Assembly (NCBI GenBank): GCA_905209745.1
Contig: CAJLUG010000078.1
Coordinates: forward strand, 1-5,198
DNA length: 5,198 nucleotides
Direction of reading: 5' to 3'
From: an uncultured Mycoplasma sp.
GTDB lineage: Bacteria; Bacillota_I; Bacilli_A; RF39; UBA660
Under the pieces are notes generated by a model, which saw only the letters and a program-made list of their open reading frames with translations, did not search any database and was not told the origin of the DNA. A program made the position numbers and the translations under genes. Of this stretch, positions 1 to 5,198 are shown piece by piece. How positions within the stretch are numbered: position 1 is the stretch's first letter; each line of letters starts with the position of its first letter.

Positions 1-2
1 AA

Positions 3-2819
3 ATGGGAAACACCATATTGTCTCCTATTAAAGAAATTAGTGATAATCAGTTTATCGCTGACACGGAAACATTAAATAATGTTTTATTTGATGCAAGTGT
101 GGCACCGGTTACATATGATGCTTATCAAATTGTCGATTATATTGATAACGAAAACTTTTATCTAAATAGTATTGATGATATAAAAGTAACTACTGGAAAA
201 GTAGAATTAACAGAAGAAAATGGTAAACAAAAAATAACCTGGACTCTAGATAGTCTAGCTTCCGGACGAGAAACAAATCTTACGATGAAGTTAAAATTAA
301 AAGATGAGTTTGTTGGTCAAGGTGGTATTTATCCAACAAATGAAAGTACAGAGGTGATATCTAAAATAGAAAATCAAGAAGAAGATGTAACAACAACAAA
401 TACACCGATTCTTGCAGATAACTATAAAGTTATCTATGATGGCAATGCCCCAGAAGGATGTAGTGTTACTAATATTCCGGAAACATATAATTATTCTGTG
501 TTTTCTACCATAGAGATATCAGATCAAGTACCAAGTTGTGAAGGTTATGAATTTAAAGGATGGAGTATCGCAACAGATGGAATAACAAGAGTAAGTGAAG
601 ATTACTTTATTATGCCAGGAGAAGATGTAGTAATCAAAGCAGAGTGGAGTAAAATAGGAATTACGAAATCAATGAATGGAACCGTCAATACTATGGGAGA
701 TCCTATTATGAAGCGTTATTATTCTAGTACAAATACAGATTATCATAGTAGTACCTATAAAAGTAAAATTACATCTATTGTGACCAAAGATAATATGGAG
801 ATACCTTCTACAGCAATAGAATCGTGGGATGTAAGTGCAGCCGGAGACGGTAGTGTTATTGCTTATATCGAAGATGACGGAAGAGGAGATGGAACCTATA
901 AGGTAACGATAGGAGCACAAGGAAATATTATTGCCAGTTCTGGATATGATTTATTTGGAGGGGATTCTTCCAGCAATAGTTTTTCTAGTTTAGAGACTAT
1001 AGATTTAACCTATTTAGATACCAGTAGGGTAACAAATATGGATAGTATGTTTAAAAACTGTGAAAGTTTAATAAATATAACATTGGGAGACGACTGGGAT
1101 ACGAGTCAAGTAACGAATATGAGTTGGATGTTTGTTTCATGTAGCAGTCTTGCTAGTCTAGATTTAAGTAACTTTGATACCTCAAGCGTAACGGATATGA
1201 GTTCTATGTTTTTTTATTGTAGTAATCTAACTAACCTCAATTTAAGTAGTTTTGACACAAGTCAAGTAACAAATATGAGTTGGATGTTTGCTAATTGTGA
1301 TCTTCTTACTAATTTAGATATGAGTAACTTTGATACTAATCAAGTCAAAAATATGAGGGAAATGTTTTCTGATTGTAGCAGTCTTACAAACATCAATTTT
1401 GGAAATAATTGTGATATGAGGCAAGTAACCAATATGATTTCTATGTTTGAAAATTGTAGTAGTCTTACAAGTTTAGATTTGAGTAGTATTAATACAAGTC
1501 AAGTAACGAATATGAGTTATATGTTTGATGGGTGTAGCAGTCTTACGGATATCAATTTTGGAAATAATTTTGATACGAGTCAAGTAACGAATATGCGGGG
1601 GATGTTTGCTTTATGTAGCAGTCTTACGGATATCAATTTTGGGGATAATTTTGATACTGGACAAGTAACGGATATGAGTCTTATGTTTCGAGGTTGTAGC
1701 AGTCTTACAAACTTAAATTTAAGCAATTTTGATACGAGTCAAGTAACAGATATGAGCCAGATGTTTTATAGCTGTGAAATTTTGACAAACTTAGATTTAA
1801 ATAGTTTTAAAACGAGTCAAGTAACGGATATGAGTTCTATGTTTTCTTCCTGTGAAAGTCTTATTAGTTTAGATTTAAGTAATTTTGATACAAGTCAAGT
1901 AATAGATATAAGTTCTATGTTTATGGGATGTAGCAGTTTAACAAGTTTAAATGTAAGTGATCTTAATACGAGCCAAGTAACGGATATGAGTGGCATGTTT
2001 AATTATTGTGAAAATTTATCAGTTTTAGATGTAAGTGACTTTAATACGAGTCAAGTAACGAATATGAGTGGTATGTTTGCTTCATGTAGCAGTCTCACCA
2101 GCCTAGATTTGAGCAGTTTTGATACGAGCAAAGTAATATATATGGACAACATGTTTGGCGAATGTATAAGTATTTCTGAATTAAATTTAAGCACCTTTAA
2201 TACTGCTAATGTGTATGATATGAGTAATATATTCTATGGTTGCTCAGGACTTACAAGTATAACTTTTGGTCCAGGCTGGACAAATGATAACATAACAGAT
2301 ATGAGTGGTATGTTTTCTGATCTTACTAAGTTAACTACTATTAATTTTAATGGATTTAAAACACCAAATGTAACCGATATGAATTCTATGTTCAATAATT
2401 GTAAAAGTTTAACAACTTTAGATTTATCTAGTTTTGATACCAGTCAAGTAACCAATATGAGTGAGATGTTTCATTTATGTAGTAGTATAACCGATTTAGA
2501 CTTAAGTAATTTTAATACGAGCAAAGTAACAAATATGTATTGGATGTTTGGTACTTGTACCAATTTAAAAAATTTAGACTTAAGTAGTTTTGATACAAGT
2601 CAAGTGACAGATATGGGATTAATGTTTGTATTGTGTGAGAATTTGACCAATTTAGATATGCGTAATGCAACATTTAATGCAACAAATTATATTATCATGT
2701 TTGGGCTTGTTCCAAATGGTATTTCTATCATCGTAAAAGATGCTACGGCTAAGACATGGATAGAAGCAAGACTAAGTGATGCAAGTATAACTGGAACTGT
2801 TACCATTGCTAGTGCCTAG
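3..2819 (+). CDS. BspA-family (DUF285) repeat surface protein, 5' end missing
   Basis: This is the C-terminal 938 residues of a large, presumably secreted surface protein, probably an adhesin (function inferred from family). Residues about 25-120 resemble the beta-sandwich domains of isopeptide-forming fimbrial/adhesin proteins (ITWTLDSLASG, then YPTNEST). Residues 140-216 are an InlB B-type/Flg_new repeat (YKVIYDGNAP to FKGWS to VIKAEWS), with cysteines at 153 and 179 that could pair. Residues 250-325 are the domain that usually precedes BspA repeats (YKSKITSI, AIESWDVSAAGDGSVIAYIEDDG). Residues 330-900 are 22 tandem 26/27-residue repeats of the PF03382/TIGR02167 type. Residues 907-938 form a short tail (VKDATAKTWIEARL) common at the end of such arrays. 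The ATG at 3 is probably internal: there is no signal peptide, and the sequence begins inside a domain. A signal peptide and possibly a VWA domain would lie upstream. No LPXTG motif, terminal membrane segment or wall-binding repeat follows the array. A terminator starts at the stop codon. Confidence 0.93.
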   Translation: MGNTILSPIKEISDNQFIADTETLNNVLFDASVAPVTYDAYQIVDYIDNENFYLNSIDDIKVTTGKVELTEENGKQKITWTLDSLASGRETNLTMKLKLKDEFVGQGGIYPTNESTEVISKIENQEEDVTTTNTPILADNYKVIYDGNAPEGCSVTNIPETYNYSVFSTIEISDQVPSCEGYEFKGWSIATDGITRVSEDYFIMPGEDVVIKAEWSKIGITKSMNGTVNTMGDPIMKRYYSSTNTDYHSSTYKSKITSIVTKDNMEIPSTAIESWDVSAAGDGSVIAYIEDDGRGDGTYKVTIGAQGNIIASSGYDLFGGDSSSNSFSSLETIDLTYLDTSRVTNMDSMFKNCESLINITLGDDWDTSQVTNMSWMFVSCSSLASLDLSNFDTSSVTDMSSMFFYCSNLTNLNLSSFDTSQVTNMSWMFANCDLLTNLDMSNFDTNQVKNMREMFSDCSSLTNINFGNNCDMRQVTNMISMFENCSSLTSLDLSSINTSQVTNMSYMFDGCSSLTDINFGNNFDTSQVTNMRGMFALCSSLTDINFGDNFDTGQVTDMSLMFRGCSSLTNLNLSNFDTSQVTDMSQMFYSCEILTNLDLNSFKTSQVTDMSSMFSSCESLISLDLSNFDTSQVIDISSMFMGCSSLTSLNVSDLNTSQVTDMSGMFNYCENLSVLDVSDFNTSQVTNMSGMFASCSSLTSLDLSSFDTSKVIYMDNMFGECISISELNLSTFNTANVYDMSNIFYGCSGLTSITFGPGWTNDNITDMSGMFSDLTKLTTINFNGFKTPNVTDMNSMFNNCKSLTTLDLSSFDTSQVTNMSEMFHLCSSITDLDLSNFNTSKVTNMYWMFGTCTNLKNLDLSSFDTSQVTDMGLMFVLCENLTNLDMRNATFNATNYIIMFGLVPNGISIIVKDATAKTWIEARLSDASITGTVTIASA
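987..2711 (+). repeat. Array of 22 tandem 78/81-bp repeats coding the DUF285 solenoid
   Basis: The consensus protein unit is roughly L-T-x-L-D-L-S-x-F-D-T-S-Q-V-T-N/D-M-S-x-M-F-x-x-C-S-S. The Met-Phe pair (Ile-Phe once) recurs at residues 349, 376, 402, 428, 454, 481, 507, 534, 561, 587, 613, 639, 665, 691, 717, 743, 770, 796, 822, 848, 874 and 899. Intervals are therefore 26 residues (78 bp), 27 residues (81 bp) in five places, and 25 at the degenerate last unit. Units are alike at the DNA level too: the 29 bases at 1533-1561 recur exactly at 1614-1642, and the 26 bases at 1099-1124 recur exactly at 2044-2069. Such units form a leucine-rich-repeat-like stacked solenoid in this family. The reading frame is kept throughout, so unit gain or loss would be tolerated. 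Confidence 0.95.
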
Positions 2820-2851
2820 GGATAGAACTTTCTATCCTTTTTTCTTTCTTT
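2819..2851 (+). terminator. Intrinsic terminator after the surface protein gene
   Basis: GGATAGA (2820-2826) and TCTATCC (2831-2837) form a perfect 7-bp stem with the loop ACTT. It is followed directly by six T and a further T-rich stretch (TTTTTTCTTTCTTT to 2851). The stem begins one base after the last base of the TAG stop codon. It is AT-rich for a terminator stem, but spacing and U-tract are textbook. Confidence 0.87.
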
Positions 2852-2878
2852 AAATGTGTCAATTAAAAATACTATCCC

Positions 2879-2886
2879 TATACAAT
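2879..2886 (+). promoter_or_regulatory. Possible -10 element for the 2933-4579 operon
   Basis: TATACAAT lies 46 bases before the start codon at 2933 and downstream of the terminator, where a promoter is expected. The hexamer TACAAT (2881-2886) differs from TATAAT at one position. No good -35 is present: the nearest candidate, TGTCAA at 2857-2862 with an 18-base spacer, is poor. The assignment rests on position plus the -10 only. Confidence 0.35.
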
Positions 2887-2896
2887 AACTAAAAAA

Positions 2897-2918
2897 AATG
2901 ATATCATTAATAATGATA
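2897..2918. promoter_or_regulatory. Overlapping palindromes: possible operator or leader hairpin
   Basis: AATGATATCATT (2897-2908) is a perfect 12-bp palindrome. Its right half overlaps a second inverted repeat, TATCATT (2902-2908) / AATGATA (2912-2918), with a 3-base spacer. The heptamer AATGATA thus occurs twice directly, 15 bases apart, and once inverted. It lies just before the Shine-Dalgarno of the next gene. This could be a repressor site (the half-sites are loosely Fur/PerR-like but the spacing is wrong) or a small RNA hairpin. In such AT-rich DNA chance is also possible. Confidence 0.3.
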
Positions 2919-2932
2919 AGGTAGGTGATAGG

Positions 2933-3499
2933 ATGACAAAACAAGTAAAGATATTATTCTCACTAGGAACTATATTTATTGTTTTAGGACTTATCACTAA
3001 TTTCACTATGGGATTAAAACAAGATAAAGAAGAAGTACAAGATAGAATGAAAGTAATTGATAGTACCTATCAAGAGTTTAGAAAAGAAGCAAACGATTTT
3101 AATACAACAAGAAATAATATCTATGACAACGTGTTTTCACTATTGTATTTTGATACCTTAAATGAAACAATCCCAACTTGTCTAGAAGCATTAACAGACT
3201 ATGAAGTAATATTAGATAAGATAGAAAAAACAACAAACACATTAAAAGAAAATTGCAGTGATTTATACTTTCCAGAAAAAGACATCAACAACAAATGCCA
3301 AACCTATGCCGCAACTTATGAAGAAATGGTAAACTACTTTGTCAATGATATTACTCAAGTAAATAATAATATAGAAGAATTTAATAAATACAATGAAGAA
3401 AATAATACAGGTATCAAACCTCTACAAAAATATAATACAACCAAAGACTATATTGATTTTAATAAAGACAAGAAATATACAGGAAAGGAAGACTTTTAG
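2933..3499 (+). CDS. Unrecognised single-pass membrane protein, 188 aa
   Basis: I do not recognise this family. Residues 1-6 are short and basic (MTKQVK), and residues 7-27 form one hydrophobic segment, so the protein is probably anchored by its N terminus with about 160 residues outside the cell. It lacks a lipobox. The exported part is rich in Asn, Lys, Glu and Thr, looks largely alpha-helical and partly coiled-coil (about 28-60 and 85-108), and has three cysteines at 83, 108 and 122. The tail (about 150-188) is polar and probably flexible. The start is supported by AGGTGAT (2923-2929), a close match to the 16S anti-Shine-Dalgarno, three bases before the ATG. It lies 3 bases upstream of the phosphodiester glycosidase gene, whose Shine-Dalgarno sits in its last codons. 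Co-transcription and a shared envelope role are therefore likely, but its activity is unknown. Confidence 0.85.
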   Translation: MTKQVKILFSLGTIFIVLGLITNFTMGLKQDKEEVQDRMKVIDSTYQEFRKEANDFNTTRNNIYDNVFSLLYFDTLNETIPTCLEALTDYEVILDKIEKTTNTLKENCSDLYFPEKDINNKCQTYAATYEEMVNYFVNDITQVNNNIEEFNKYNEENNTGIKPLQKYNTTKDYIDFNKDKKYTGKEDF

Positions 3500-3502
3500 T
3501 GT

Positions 3503-4579
3503 ATGAAAAGACAGTATAAACCACAAGCGCTATATAGTATTCCTCCAAAAAAGAATAAATGGAGTAAGAAGAAAAAAATAACTGTGATTGCTAGCAGTTG
3601 TTTTGTAGTGTTATTTAGTACTTTTTTATTTTTATTCTATGGACCTTGGCCAGGATTTCGTAACTTTTGGATTACCAGTGCGATGACAACAATGTCTCAC
3701 CAATATCTAGCAACCATCTTTTATAGTGATGAGACCATAGAAGAAGTACTTGCCGCCAATCAAATTATTGAAACCGGAGAAATCACAGACCCATCCTTAG
3801 TAAAATTCCGTGAATATGATGGGAATATGTTAATATTTAAAAATAAATATGAAAAAGAGATATTAACCAAAGATCCTGGAAATGATTTATATAAAGTGAT
3901 TAATATTGAAGGAAAAACTTATCACGGCTTTTTAGTAGCTATCTATGATCCTTCCAAAGTAACACTTGCGACATCACAGTATTTAGGAACAAGAGGAGAA
4001 GCTATCACAACAGTTGCCAAAAGAGAAAAAGCCGTAATTGCCATGAATGCCGGAGGATTTTATGATCCAGATTGGAATTCCAATGGAGCAGTACCTCATG
4101 GAACCGTCATTAAAGATGGAAAAATAATAAGTGATTTTCAAGATGCCGGAATGTCTGGTGGCTTTATTGGCTTTACAGAAGATGATAAACTAGTACTTGG
4201 CAATATGAGTAAAGAAGAAGCATTAAAAATGAATTATAGAGATGCCATAGAATTTGGACCATACTTAATTGTAAATGGCAAAAGTTCCTTTGTGAAAGGA
4301 AATGGTGGTTGGGGAATTGCACCGCGTACAGCCATCGGTCAAAGAAGAGATGGAATTGTTCTATTCTTAGTAATCAATGGTAGAATTCCTACAAGTATAG
4401 GAGCAGATATGAAAGATTTAACAGAAATCATGGAAAACTATGGAGCAGTAAATGCTGCCAACCTAGATGGTGGTTCATCTTCAGAATTAGTAATAAATAA
4501 TAAAATCATTAACACTCCAGTAGCTGGAGGAGAAAATGGTTTAAGAGATATGTCAACGTTTTGGATAGTAAAAGAATAA
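3503..4579 (+). CDS. Membrane-anchored phosphodiester glycosidase (NAGPA domain) protein
   Basis: This 358-residue protein belongs to the phosphodiester glycosidase/NAGPA family (PF09992, formerly DUF2233). In animals the family enzyme removes GlcNAc from GlcNAc-1-phospho-mannose; bacterial members are often annotated as exopolysaccharide-related, with few tested substrates. Residues 1-25 are strongly basic (KKNKWSKKKK), 26-46 form one membrane segment, and the rest should be outside. Residues 50-130 are a family-variable stalk. The catalytic domain covers about 135-356 and shows the family landmarks: MNAGGF (181-186), GPYLIVNGK (252-260), APRTAIGQ (273-280) and NLDGGSSSEL (320-329), ending with MSTFWIVKE. 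All core motifs are intact and the length is normal for a bacterial member. The ATG at 3503 is preceded by AAAGGAAG (3484-3491), a slightly long 11-base spacing. The preceding stop is only 3 bases upstream, indicating an operon. The true substrate is unknown; a cell-wall or capsular glycan phosphodiester is the likely class. Confidence 0.92.
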   Translation: MKRQYKPQALYSIPPKKNKWSKKKKITVIASSCFVVLFSTFLFLFYGPWPGFRNFWITSAMTTMSHQYLATIFYSDETIEEVLAANQIIETGEITDPSLVKFREYDGNMLIFKNKYEKEILTKDPGNDLYKVINIEGKTYHGFLVAIYDPSKVTLATSQYLGTRGEAITTVAKREKAVIAMNAGGFYDPDWNSNGAVPHGTVIKDGKIISDFQDAGMSGGFIGFTEDDKLVLGNMSKEEALKMNYRDAIEFGPYLIVNGKSSFVKGNGGWGIAPRTAIGQRRDGIVLFLVINGRIPTSIGADMKDLTEIMENYGAVNAANLDGGSSSELVINNKIINTPVAGGENGLRDMSTFWIVKE

Positions 4580-4586
4580 AAAAATA

Positions 4587-4595
4587 TGATATAAT
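4587..4595 (+). promoter_or_regulatory. Extended -10 promoter for the acetyltransferase gene
   Basis: TGATATAAT (4587-4595) matches the extended -10 consensus TGnTATAAT exactly. It lies in the 34-base gap between the 4579 stop and the ATG at 4614. No -35 hexamer stands at 16-18 bases upstream, which extended -10 promoters can do without. Transcription would start near 4602, giving a leader of about a dozen bases that is little more than the Shine-Dalgarno AGAAGGG (4602-4608). The start site could fall inside that Shine-Dalgarno, which is a weakness of this call. Confidence 0.55.
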
Positions 4596-4613
4596 AAGTA
4601 AAGAAGGGATTAG

Positions 4614-5165
4614 ATGGAACTTTATGCTAGACCAGTAACAATCTTTGATAAAGATTTAATAGAAGAATTTGCAAAAGAACATTATCATTATAATGAACCA
4701 ATACTAGCAGGAGACGGTTCACTAATTTCCGGAAAAACGTATCAAGAATTTGCTGACTTTTACGATTGGTACAAAGAAATAGAAAATCTAGATCAAGAAC
4801 AACACCTAAAAAAAGGACAAGTAGGTTGTACAACTTATCTAGTGTTGACCAAAGAAAGTGATCAATTAATTGCCTTATTAGATATTAGACATTCTCTAAA
4901 CTATGAACATGGAAATGTCTATGGTCACCTAGGAATAGATATTAGACCAAGTAAAAGACATAAAGGTTATTATAAAGAAATATTAAAACTAGCAATTACA
5001 ATCGCTAAGATGTATAATATAGAAACATTAGTTGTTTCTTGTGAATATACAAATTTAGTATCCAAAAAAGGAATTGAACATGTCTTTGGTAAAGAGTATG
5101 AAACAATTCCAATGGAAGGTACTTATTACTTAGTATATAAAATGAATATAAGAAAAGAGGGATAG
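4614..5165 (+). CDS. GNAT-family N-acetyltransferase
   Basis: This 183-residue cytoplasmic protein resembles the COG3981 type of GNAT acetyltransferase, which moves an acetyl group from acetyl-CoA to an amine; the substrate cannot be told from sequence. The central strand LIALLDIRHSLN (85-96) and GHLGIDIRPSKRHKGYY (104-120) correspond to the strand and the acetyl-CoA pyrophosphate loop. They are followed by the helix KEILKLAITIAKMYNI and the strand/loop LVVSCEYTN (139-147), typical of this group. The loop reads R115-H-K-G118-Y-Y120 where R/Q-x-x-G-x-G/A is usual, so the last small residue is replaced by tyrosine. Residues 1-75 form an N-terminal extension common in this subgroup. The ATG is preceded by AGAAGGG (4602-4608) at five bases. 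The stop is one base from the next start, and there is no terminator on either side, so readthrough from the glycosidase gene is also possible. Confidence 0.88.
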   Translation: MELYARPVTIFDKDLIEEFAKEHYHYNEPILAGDGSLISGKTYQEFADFYDWYKEIENLDQEQHLKKGQVGCTTYLVLTKESDQLIALLDIRHSLNYEHGNVYGHLGIDIRPSKRHKGYYKEILKLAITIAKMYNIETLVVSCEYTNLVSKKGIEHVFGKEYETIPMEGTYYLVYKMNIRKEG

Positions 5166-5166
5166 T

Positions 5167-5198
5167 ATGATATATATATTAGAAGAGACTATTAGTCA
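5167..5198 (+). CDS. Start of a further gene, cut by the window end
   Basis: An ATG at 5167 opens a frame that runs off the window: MIYILEETIS, then an incomplete codon. It is supported by AGAGGG (5156-5161) five bases upstream, within the last codons of the acetyltransferase gene. It lies one base after that gene's TAG, which suggests translational coupling. Too little protein is visible for any functional call. Confidence 0.6.
   Translation, partial: MIYILEETIS

Larger units (their letters stand above)
2872..2931 (+). promoter_or_regulatory. Potential stem hiding the ribosome binding site of the 2933 gene
   Basis: CTATCCCTA (2872-2880) can pair with TAGGTGATAG (2922-2931) over nine base pairs with one bulged T at 2926. 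The second strand contains AGGTGAT (2923-2929), the Shine-Dalgarno for the ATG at 2933. The same CTATCCCTA is also the perfect complement of TAGGGATAG (2817-2825), which includes most of the 5' arm of the terminator. The pairing is read directly from the sequence; any regulatory role is inference. Confidence 0.3.

Noticed and set aside
3..5. ATG at the very start of the window as the true start of the surface protein
   Set aside because: No signal peptide follows, the sequence begins in mid-domain and no ribosome site can be seen. The gene most likely continues upstream.
669..920. 83-codon frame on the minus strand
   Set aside because: It lies wholly inside the surface protein gene, has odd Cys/Ile-rich composition and no ribosome site. 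It is a shadow.
987..2711. Regular repeats considered as a CRISPR array or minisatellite
   Set aside because: The period is a multiple of three, the frame is open throughout and the protein repeat is a known surface family. There are no unique spacers.
2897..2918. Fur or PerR box
   Set aside because: The half-sites are only loosely similar and the inverted repeat has a 3-base rather than 1-base centre. No iron or peroxide gene is nearby.
4580..4613. Terminator after the glycosidase gene
   Set aside because: The 34-base gap has no stem followed by a T run. It holds a -10 element and a ribosome site instead.
4627..4833. 68-codon frame on the minus strand
   Set aside because: It lies inside the acetyltransferase gene and its Leu-rich sequence is the complement of Lys/Asn/Glu codons. 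It is a shadow.
1..5198. Mycoplasma-type genetic code suggested by DUF285 repeats and AT-rich DNA
   Set aside because: Tryptophan is TGG throughout and no frame contains TGA as sense. The standard code explains all genes.

Overview
The window looks like a piece of a low-GC, gut-type Firmicutes or Tenericutes genome (a Bacilli or RF39/Erysipelotrichia-like lineage is a reasonable guess). This rests on AT-rich DNA, AGA-dominated arginine codons, strong AGAAGG/AGGTGAT-type ribosome binding sites, tightly packed same-strand genes and a BspA/DUF285-type surface protein. Tryptophan is encoded by TGG and no reading frame needs TGA as a sense codon, so the standard bacterial code fits and a Mycoplasma code does not. 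No rRNA, tRNA, CRISPR array, insertion sequence or phage gene is visible.

Layout, all genes on the + strand. (1) Positions 3-2819 hold the 3' part of a large surface protein. It has an adhesin-like beta domain, one InlB B-type (Flg_new) repeat, a BspA-type linker domain, and a 22-unit solenoid of 26/27-residue repeats with a cysteine in almost every turn. It ends without a recognisable cell-wall anchor and is followed at once by an intrinsic terminator. (2) A 113-base spacer (2820-2932) contains the terminator, a possible -10 element, a cluster of AATGATA half-sites, and a segment that can pair either with the terminator arm or with the ribosome binding site of the next gene. (3) Positions 2933-3499 encode an unrecognised small protein with one N-terminal membrane segment. 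Three bases later comes 3503-4579, a membrane-anchored phosphodiester glycosidase (NAGPA-domain) protein. (4) After 34 bases containing a perfect extended -10 element lies 4614-5165, a GNAT acetyltransferase. One base after its stop, an ATG with its own Shine-Dalgarno opens a further gene that runs off the window.

Working together: the surface protein is its own transcription unit on its 3' side. The small membrane protein and the glycosidase almost certainly form an operon acting at the outer face of the membrane, probably on cell-envelope or exopolysaccharide glycans (inference). The acetyltransferase and the following gene are translationally adjacent and can be transcribed from the internal promoter or by readthrough. 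I see no known defence, mobile or biosynthetic system. The most notable points are the regular cysteine ladder and two-class periodicity of the solenoid, the possible RNA switch in the spacer, and the undescribed partner of the glycosidase.
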